Shown here one piece after another: positions 1-4,326 of a stretch of 6,862 nucleotides of DNA (positions within the stretch are counted from its first letter, which is position 1; each line of letters starts with the position of its first letter). The stretch is from Frankiaceae bacterium (GTDB taxonomy: Bacteria > Actinomycetota > Actinomycetes > Frankiales > Frankiaceae): NCBI GenBank assembly GCA_030840885.1, contig JAVEDQ010000024.1, forward strand, positions 1 to 6,862, written 5' to 3'. The position numbers were made by a program, and so were the translations under genes. Below the pieces are notes generated by a model, which saw nothing but the letters and a program-made list of their open reading frames with translations, searched no databases and had not been told where the DNA came from.

Positions 1-282
1 AATGTCGCGCACCACTTCGTCGTCCCCACCGTCGCGAGCTCGGTCGATCTCGTCGTCCACCTGATCAAGGACGGCGAGGGGCGGCGGCGGGTGCGCGAGA
101 TCGTCGCGCTGCCCGGCCGGGCCGAGAACGGCGTCGTCGAGGTGGCGCAGCTGTTCGCCACCGATCCGAGCGGCCGGCTCACCCGCGCCGACGGCTACCC
201 GCCACACGTCGAGCGCTACGCCTGGGCCGGGCACGACCTCGCCGCGCTCCTCGGCGGGCAACCCGGGCGAGGCGAGCGCTGA
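1..282 (+). CDS. cpaF: Tad pilus assembly ATPase CpaF/TadA, C-terminal end (partial)
   Basis: The frame is open from the left edge to TGA at 280-282 and gives the last 93 residues of a protein whose start lies outside the window. The stretch VASSVDLVVHL followed by RRRVREIVALPGR matches the C-terminal part of CpaF/TadA-type secretion ATPases, where a beta-strand carrying 'DLVVHL' precedes a 'R.V.EI' strand after the Walker A and B boxes. Known role of the family: a cytoplasmic hexameric ATPase that powers extrusion of Flp pilin through the inner-membrane platform. The nucleotide-binding motifs themselves are not visible here, so the assignment rests on this C-terminal signature and on the tadB and tadC genes that follow directly. 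The ATG of tadB shares the last base of this stop codon. The final ~25 residues (after YPPHVERYAWAG) are a typical variable tail. Confidence 0.88.
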   Translation, partial: NVAHHFVVPTVASSVDLVVHLIKDGEGRRRVREIVALPGRAENGVVEVAQLFATDPSGRLTRADGYPPHVERYAWAGHDLAALLGGQPGRGER

Positions 283-1175
283 TGGGCGTCTTCCTCGGTC
301 TACTCCTCGGCACCGGCCTGTTCCTTATCGTCACGAGCGGACGCCCCCAGCAGGAGCGTCGGGCGCGGTGGTCGCCACGGCGAGCCACCCGGGCACGGCT
401 GGACACCGCCGGGTTCGTCGACCTGGCACCGGTGCAGTTCTGGTTGCTCAGCATCGGCGCCGGGGTGGCGGGCGGCGTCGTCGTGTTCGTCGTCAGCGCC
501 ACCCTCGCGCTTGGCGTCGCCTTCGGGGTCTTCGCCGCCCTCGGCCCGCGCGCCCTCGTCACGCAGCGCATCGCACGGCTTCGAGAGGAGCGTCGCGAGC
601 TATGGCCGCACGTCGTCGACGACCTCGCCAGCGCCGTCCGTGCGGGGCTTTCCCTGCCCGAAGCGCTCGCGGCCCTGGCCGAGCGCGGGCCCGAGTCGCT
701 CCGCCCCGCCTTCGCCCGATTCGCCTCCGACTACCGCGCGACAGGTTCCTTCGGGCGCTGCCTGGACCGGCTCGCCGATGAGCTGGCCGACCCTGTCGCC
801 GACCGGCTCGTTGAAGCGCTGCGGCTCACTCGCGAGGTCGGTGGGACAGACCTCGGGCGCCTGCTGCGCACGCTCTCCCAGTTCCTCCGCGACGACGCCC
901 GAACCCGCGCCGAGCTCGAGGCCCGGCAGAGCTGGACGGTCAACGGTGCCCGGCTCGCACTCGGAGCGCCATGGGCGGTGCTGCCCCTGCTCGCGCTGCG
1001 AGGCAGCGCGGTGCAGGTCTACGACTCGCCGGTCGGCGTCGCCGTCCTGGCCGGAGGCGGCGCCCTGTCGCTCGTCGCCTACATCGTGATGAAGCAGGTC
1101 GGTCGCCTCCCCACCGAGCCGCGGGTGCTGCGCGGGCCGACCGGGACGAACGAGCGCGAGCAGGTCGCCGCGTGA
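282..1175 (+). CDS. tadB: TadB, inner-membrane platform protein of the Tad pilus (type II secretion F domain)
   Basis: This 297-residue protein has the usual actinobacterial TadB plan. There is an N-terminal membrane segment (about residues 3-18), a basic linker, a long hydrophobic pair (about 52-95), a cytoplasmic four-helix T2SSF domain (about 107-215) and two C-terminal membrane segments (about 222-239 and 250-270). Within the domain, DDLASAVRAGLSLPEALAAL and LVEALRLTREVGGTDLGRLL are the two conserved helices of this family, including the 'AG.SL..AL' turn. Known role: TadB pairs with TadC to form the membrane platform on which the CpaF ATPase acts. The ATG at 282 overlaps the cpaF stop (TGATG) and has a GAGG nine bases upstream, suggesting translational coupling. 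The stop overlaps the GTG of tadC by four bases. Family membership is clear; the choice between TadB and TadC rests on gene order and on the early position of the domain. Confidence 0.92.
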   Translation: MGVFLGLLLGTGLFLIVTSGRPQQERRARWSPRRATRARLDTAGFVDLAPVQFWLLSIGAGVAGGVVVFVVSATLALGVAFGVFAALGPRALVTQRIARLREERRELWPHVVDDLASAVRAGLSLPEALAALAERGPESLRPAFARFASDYRATGSFGRCLDRLADELADPVADRLVEALRLTREVGGTDLGRLLRTLSQFLRDDARTRAELEARQSWTVNGARLALGAPWAVLPLLALRGSAVQVYDSPVGVAVLAGGGALSLVAYIVMKQVGRLPTEPRVLRGPTGTNEREQVAA

Positions 1176-2098
1176 GCCCGGCCGCGACGGGCGCACTGCT
1201 CGGGCTGGTGGGTGGCAGCGCGCTCGTCTACACCCTGGCGCGCACCCCGATCGCGCGGCGGGTGACGCTGGCCGACCGCATCGCCCCGTTCCTCCGCGAT
1301 GTGCCCACCAACTTCGAGGCCGCCCGGCCGATCACCGATCGTCCGGGGTCGACCCTGCTCCGTCCGCTCGCTGTGGACGTGGTTGCGCGACTCGACCGCT
1401 TCCTCGGTGGCCGGGAGGCGCTGGACCGCCGGCTCGCCCAGGCGGGCGGCCGGCGTAGCCGTGAGCAGTTTCGTTCGCGGCAGCTGCTCGCCGCCCTGCT
1501 CGGGGCGCTGGCCGGCGCGGCGCTGCTCGCGCTCCGACTGACGTTCGGGATCGGCCCATCGCCGGTCACCGGCGCAGCGCTGGTCGTGGTCGGCGCGGTC
1601 GGGGGAGTGCTCCTTATCGATGCCGAGCTGACGCGGGCCATCCGAAGTCGTGAGACCGCGCTTATCGCCGAGTTCCCGGCCGTCGCTGAGCTGCTCGCCC
1701 TCGCCGTCGGGGCAGGGGAGTCGCCACGCAACGCCCTCGAACGGGTGACCCGCACCAGCGCAGGCGAACTGGCAGGGGAGCTGCAGCGCGCCTTGGCCGA
1801 CACCCGCGCCGGGACGCCCCTGGTCCCCGCACTCGAGCAACTCGCGGTGCGCACCCGGGTCGCCCCGATCTCCCGCTTCGTCGACGGGCTCGCCATCGCC
1901 GTCGAACGCGGCACTCCGCTAGCCGACGTTTTACGTGCCCAGGCATCCGACGTCCGCGAGTCCGGCAAGCAGGCGTTACTCGAGGCCGGCGGCCGCAAGG
2001 AGATCGCGATGATGGTGCCCGTCGTCTTCTGCGTCCTGCCGGTGACTGTCCTGTTCGCGGCATATCCCGCCCTCGCCAGCCTCACGTTCACCGGTTAG
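1172..2098 (+). CDS. tadC: TadC, second inner-membrane platform protein of the Tad pilus (type II secretion F domain)
   Basis: The protein has 308 residues from a GTG in a GTGA overlap with the tadB stop; GAGCAGG lies about eight bases upstream. The frame stays open further upstream to 971, but that part is out of frame within tadB and reads as arginine-rich shadow, so the GTG at 1172 is chosen. A first hydrophobic stretch (about 6-21) precedes a variable cytoplasmic region, then two membrane segments (about 104-122 and 133-150), the T2SSF domain (about 165-275) and a C-terminal membrane segment (about 278-302). FPAVAELLALAVGAGESPRN and FVDGLAIAVERGTPLADVLR are the two family helices, and GRKEIAMMVPVVFCVLPVTV is the characteristic TadC ending. 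Known role: it forms the inner-membrane platform together with TadB. Three bases separate its stop from the next possible start, so it belongs to the same operon. Confidence 0.92.
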   Translation: MSPAATGALLGLVGGSALVYTLARTPIARRVTLADRIAPFLRDVPTNFEAARPITDRPGSTLLRPLAVDVVARLDRFLGGREALDRRLAQAGGRRSREQFRSRQLLAALLGALAGAALLALRLTFGIGPSPVTGAALVVVGAVGGVLLIDAELTRAIRSRETALIAEFPAVAELLALAVGAGESPRNALERVTRTSAGELAGELQRALADTRAGTPLVPALEQLAVRTRVAPISRFVDGLAIAVERGTPLADVLRAQASDVRESGKQALLEAGGRKEIAMMVPVVFCVLPVTVLFAAYPALASLTFTG

Positions 2099-2122
2099 CC
2101 CGTGCACCCGAATTGGAGACGC

Positions 2123-2335
2123 ATGCCGTTCCTCTTGCTGTTGTCCGCCCTCTACGACCTGCCCGGGCGGGTCGCTGCCCGCGCGCGGTCCGGTGACGAC
2201 CGCGAGCGCGGCGACGTGCCCGGCTGGGTGCTCGTCACCGTCATGACCGCAGCGCTCGTGGTCGCGCTGATGGCGGTCGCGGGTCCGAAGCTGACGTCGG
2301 CGTTCAACCGGGCGATCAGCTCCGTCAACGGGTGA
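2123..2335 (+). CDS. Short Flp-like pilin candidate of the Tad locus
   Basis: This 70-residue protein lies exactly where a Flp pilin or prepilin-like gene usually sits, between tadC and tadE. A short hydrophobic N-terminus (MPFLLLLSALYDL) and a charged stretch (RARSGDDRERG) precede one membrane helix (about 34-52, GWVLVTVMTAALVVALMAVA) and a short tail ending FNRAISSVNG. The pattern of charged residues, Gly and one helix resembles a prepilin with cleavage after Gly30, but the mature position 5 would be Trp35 instead of the usual Glu. The ATG at 2123 is preferred because GGAG (2115-2118) lies four bases before it. A GTG at 2102 would add seven residues but has no ribosome binding site. The stop overlaps the GTG of the next gene. 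It could be the major pilin or an accessory membrane peptide; the sequence alone does not decide. The gene is real on the strength of its spacing, coding bias and context. Confidence 0.75.
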   Translation: MPFLLLLSALYDLPGRVAARARSGDDRERGDVPGWVLVTVMTAALVVALMAVAGPKLTSAFNRAISSVNG

Positions 2336-2745
2336 GCCTTCGCTCGCTGCGGCATCGGACGGCCGGGGACGACACTGGTGCTGCCGTTGTCGAGTTCGTG
2401 CTCGTCGGCGGGCTCCTGCTACTGCTCGTCCTTGGCATCGTGCAGCTCGCCCTCGTGCTGCACACCCGCAACGTGCTGTCGGCCGATGCCGCCGAGGGGG
2501 CGCGCCACGGGGCGAACCTGGGCCGTGCGCCCGCCGCCGGTGGTGCGTACGCCGATGCGTTGCTGCGGCGCAGTGTGCCGGGCGCGGCGCGGGGCATCGC
2601 GTGCGCCGGTCGGCCGGAGACCGGGGGCGGGGGAGTGCCGCAGGTCGCGGTCACCTGCGCCGGTGCGCTACGGCTGTCGTTGGTGCCGTTGGGACCCGAG
2701 CTGCGGATGTCGGTGACCGGTCACGCGGTGCGGGAGACGACGTGA
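2332..2745 (+). CDS. tadE: TadE-type pseudopilin (first of two)
   Basis: The protein has 137 residues and starts at a GTG in a GTGA overlap with the preceding gene. After a basic leader comes DDTGAAVVEFVLVGG, the TadE signature: a prepilin-peptidase site after Gly16, with Glu21 at mature position 5, followed by one membrane helix (about 22-43). The rest would lie outside the membrane. It starts with the usual TadE helix (LHTRNVLSADAAEGARHGA) and carries a pair of cysteines (Cys91, Cys109) that could form a disulfide. Known role of the family: minor pseudopilin needed for Flp pilus assembly, processed by the TadV/CpaA peptidase, which is not in this window. Its stop overlaps the next GTG by four bases, so the two TadE-like genes are probably translated as a coupled pair. 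Confidence 0.88.
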   Translation: MSLRSLRHRTAGDDTGAAVVEFVLVGGLLLLLVLGIVQLALVLHTRNVLSADAAEGARHGANLGRAPAAGGAYADALLRRSVPGAARGIACAGRPETGGGGVPQVAVTCAGALRLSLVPLGPELRMSVTGHAVRETT

Positions 2746-3200
2746 CCCAGGACGAGGCCGATTCTGACACCGGAACCGACGACGGCACGGCGACGATCGA
2801 GTTCGTCGGCGTCAGCCTGCTGCTCCTGCTGCCGTTGCTCTACCTGCTGCTTTCGGTGTTCGCGGTGCAGCGGGCCGCGTTCGCGGTGACGCAGGCGGCC
2901 CGTGAGGCTGGACGCGCGTACAGCACCGCCCCGTCCGAGGGCGTGGGGCAGCAGCGGGCGGACTATGCCGCTCGCCTCGCGCTACGCGACCAAGGCGTGA
3001 AGGACCGGACGTCGGTGCACTTTGCGCCGGAGGGTGCGGATTGCCGCGGTTCGACTGCTGACGGCGCCGCGACGCTGCGGCCCGGTGCGCGCTTCACCGT
3101 CTGCGTCCGAACCGTGGCCACGCTGCCCGTGGCCGGTGCCGGCATCCCGGTGCGGGGTCGCTACACGGTCGCGGTCGACACCTACCGGCGACCGCGATGA
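2742..3200 (+). CDS. TadE-like pseudopilin (second copy, TadF position)
   Basis: The protein has 152 residues from the GTG in a GTGA overlap with the tadE stop. The frame is open further upstream to 2601, but that stretch lies wholly inside tadE and reads as shadow. An acidic leader (TQDEADSDTGTDDG) is followed by TATIEFVGVSLLLLLPLLYL: predicted cleavage after Gly15, Glu20 at mature position 5, and one membrane helix (about 21-42). The external part begins with the TadE-type helix QRAAFAVTQAAREAGRAYST and contains two cysteines (Cys101, Cys121), which may pair. It is clearly a paralogue in type of the gene before it, with a longer outer domain. In gene order it occupies the slot of TadF. Known role: pseudopilin of the Flp pilus. 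The stop overlaps the ATG of the next gene (ATGA). Confidence 0.85.
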   Translation: MTQDEADSDTGTDDGTATIEFVGVSLLLLLPLLYLLLSVFAVQRAAFAVTQAAREAGRAYSTAPSEGVGQQRADYAARLALRDQGVKDRTSVHFAPEGADCRGSTADGAATLRPGARFTVCVRTVATLPVAGAGIPVRGRYTVAVDTYRRPR

Positions 3201-3628
3201 ACGATCAGGACGCCGACGACGAGGGCAGCATCCTCGTGCTGACGCTGGGCTACGCGGTGGTGCTGATCGCGCTGGTCTTCGTGGTCGCCGACGCCTCAGC
3301 GCTGTTCCTGGCCCGCCGCGGGCTCGCGTCGGCCTGCGACGGCGCGTCGCTCAGTGCGGCGCAAGCCGTCGACACCGGCCAGGTCTACCGGCAGGGCGTG
3401 TCCGGCAACGCGCTGCCGCTGGGCGCGGTCCGCTCGGCGGTTGGCCGCTATCAGGCGTCGAGCTACCCCGAGGGCGTACTCGCGGCGAGCGTCCGCGGCG
3501 GCGACACCGTGGTCGTCACCGGTCACCGCCGGGTCGCGCTACCCGGCATCTCGTGGCTCGGCGTCGGCGACGTCACCATCGACGCCACCGCCGAGGCCTC
3601 TGCCCGAGAGCTGACCGCCGGGCTGTGA
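3197..3628 (+). CDS. Small TadG-like pilus assembly protein (Rv3654c-type, last gene of the tad operon)
   Basis: The protein has 143 residues from an ATG in an ATGA overlap with the preceding stop. A short acidic leader ends in DDEG, then comes a membrane helix (about 11-33: SILVLTLGYAVVLIALVFVV), then ADASALFLARRGLASACDGASLSAAQAV. That last stretch is the hallmark of actinobacterial TadE/TadG-like helicase-adjacent pilus proteins. Gly10 could be a prepilin-type cleavage site, but mature position 5 is Leu, not Glu, so processing may differ from the two TadE proteins. Full TadG proteins of proteobacteria are much longer and carry a von Willebrand A domain; this one has only a short beta-rich tail (SVRGGDTVVVTGHRRVALPG). 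It is the last gene of the coupled set: nothing clearly coding follows for almost 500 bases. Confidence 0.82.
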   Translation: MNDQDADDEGSILVLTLGYAVVLIALVFVVADASALFLARRGLASACDGASLSAAQAVDTGQVYRQGVSGNALPLGAVRSAVGRYQASSYPEGVLAASVRGGDTVVVTGHRRVALPGISWLGVGDVTIDATAEASARELTAGL

Positions 3629-3634
3629 GGCCCG

Positions 3635-3733
3635 GTGGATCGCAGGTCACCTTGTCGGGCGCTTTCGGCCTACGGCGACTGGACGCTGGCCGGGGTGCTG
3701 CCGACCATCGCCGACCACGCTGCCGCCCGGTAG
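3635..3733 (+). other. Short ORF or gene remnant directly after the tadG-like gene
   Basis: A GTG at 3635 opens a 32-codon frame ending in TAG at 3731-3733. GTGAGG, which overlaps the tadG-like stop codon, lies four bases before it. The second half reads AYGDWTLAGVLPTIADHAAA, which looks more like real protein than the other frames here; the first half (DRRSPCRA) does not. It could be a tiny coupled gene, a remnant of a larger decayed gene, or chance. I do not recognise a family with any confidence. Confidence 0.2.
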
Positions 3734-3765
3734 CTGCACGACTCCATGGCCGGCGCAGGTCCGCT

Positions 3766-3798
3766 GCAGCGCTAGGCCTTCATCGCTCCCCGCGCTGC
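3766..3798 (+). terminator. Weak hairpin, possible terminator of the tad operon
   Basis: GCAGCGC at 3766-3772 is the exact reverse complement of GCGCTGC at 3792-3798, with a 19-base loop. It lies about 140 bases after the last tad stop codon. There is no T-run, the stem is only seven pairs and the loop is long, so this is a weak candidate; no better hairpin was found between 3629 and 3825. Confidence 0.2.
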
Positions 3799-3825
3799 TG
3801 TTGTCCACCGCTTGTGCCACCCGGT

Positions 3826-3854
3826 TTGTCACGCTGCGTTGCGCTACATACAGT
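3826..3854 (+). promoter_or_regulatory. Sigma-70-like promoter candidate
   Basis: TTGTCA (3826-3831, five of six matches to the TTGACA consensus) and TACAGT (3849-3854, four of six to TATAAT) are separated by exactly 17 bases. Transcription would start near 3861. It sits in the locally more AT-rich part of the gap, about 40 bases before the short ORF at 3895 and 260 bases before the glycosyltransferase gene, which otherwise has no obvious promoter. This is a pattern match only, in a phylum whose promoters are variable. Confidence 0.4.
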
Positions 3855-3894
3855 CACCGGCTACTCGGTATCTCATGGCTTTCGGGGGTTCGTC

Positions 3895-4023
3895 GTGACG
3901 CTACGCACCGACGACGCGCTTGCGGACGCCTCGGTCGCGGCCCTTGTCGACGTCGAATCCGAGCTCCGAAACGTCGTAACGCCGCTCCTGCTTCGGATTC
4001 GGCTGAACCTGCGCCTGGCATAG
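3895..4023 (+). CDS. Possible small protein of unknown function (42 residues)
   Basis: A GTG at 3895 opens 42 codons to TAG at 4021-4023. GGGGG (3884-3888) lies six bases before it and the promoter candidate at 3826-3854 ends 40 bases before it. The product would read TDDALADASVAALVDVESEL in its first half and end in a basic, leucine-rich stretch (LLLRIRLNLRLA), giving an acidic half and an amphipathic basic half. There is no signal peptide or membrane helix. About four in five third positions are G or C, compatible with coding but somewhat lower than in the flanking genes. No family is recognised. A minus-strand frame over the same bases also gives protein-like sequence, so this call is weak; the bases may only be the leader of the glycosyltransferase mRNA. 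Confidence 0.25.
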   Translation: MTLRTDDALADASVAALVDVESELRNVVTPLLLRIRLNLRLA

Positions 4024-4111
4024 TCGTCGAGCACCTCCTGCACCAGCACGCGAGCGCTCCCCGCATCTCTGGCTGGGCCGATACCGCGGGGGAACGAGGG
4101 TGTCGCTGTTG

Positions 4112-4285
4112 ATGGCCGAGCGCCGACGTGAGGCGCTCATGCGCCTGACGCCGCTCGTGCTGCTCGTCGCGCTGTCCGCCGGTCTGGCCGTACTGGTCCA
4201 CGTCGTCTTCTTCCGGCACTACTCGACCGACGCCGACCAAGCGCCTACCTCCTGCAGGCGCGGAACCTGGCGGAAGGACACCTGA
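4112..4285 (+). pseudogene. N-terminal fragment of the frameshifted GT-C-type glycosyltransferase
   Basis: This frame gives a basic N-terminus (MAERRREALMRL), one membrane helix (TPLVLLVALSAGLAVLVHVV) and FFRHYSTDADQ, the expected beginning of a GT-C glycosyltransferase: a first helix followed by an outer loop with acidic residues. After Gln at 4238-4240 the frame turns into implausible sequence (PTSCRRGTWRKDT) and ends at TGA 4283-4285. The expected continuation (AYLLQARNLAEGHLTLP) is in the other frame from 4243. One extra base between 4240 and 4243 would join the two parts into a protein of about 653 residues. Start choice is uncertain: ATG 4112 has GAGGG eleven bases upstream, GTG 4100 lies directly after that motif, and ATG 4139 has GTGAGG five bases upstream. 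Confidence 0.7.
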
Positions 4286-4326
4286 CCCTTCCGGCGGCGG
4301 CTCACGGAGAGTTTTTCCGCCCGTGG

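Larger units (their letters stand above)
3629..4111 (+). other. Gene-poor gap between the tad operon and the glycosyltransferase gene
   Basis: No conserved coding region can be recognised in these 483 bases on either strand. The frames that stay open here (+ frame 1 to 4023, + frame 3 to 4112, and minus frames between 3854 and 4240) give arginine-rich or low-plausibility proteins. What can be pointed to is a 32-codon ORF at 3635-3733, a weak inverted repeat (arms 3766-3772 and 3792-3798, 19-base loop), a promoter-like pair at 3826-3854 and a 42-codon ORF at 3895-4023. Together they suggest the end of one transcription unit and the start of another, perhaps with debris of a decayed gene. Confidence 0.5.

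Noticed and set aside
971..1171. Upstream extension of the tadC frame into tadB
   Set aside because: The added residues are arginine/alanine-rich shadow of tadB; the GTG at 1172 in a GTGA overlap gives the normal TadC N-terminus.
2601..2741. Upstream extension of the second tadE frame
   Set aside because: It lies wholly inside the first tadE gene and reads as shadow; the GTG at 2742 precedes the expected acidic leader and G/TATIEF site.
3854..4240. Minus-strand ORF of 128 residues across the gap and the 5' end of the glycosyltransferase gene
   Set aside because: It overlaps a clear plus-strand membrane helix, is arginine-rich and has no recognisable motif or ribosome site.
4236..4245. Programmed ribosomal frameshifting as explanation for the split glycosyltransferase
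   Set aside because: The sequence GACCAAGCGCC has no slippery heptamer, and no stimulatory hairpin is obvious right after it.
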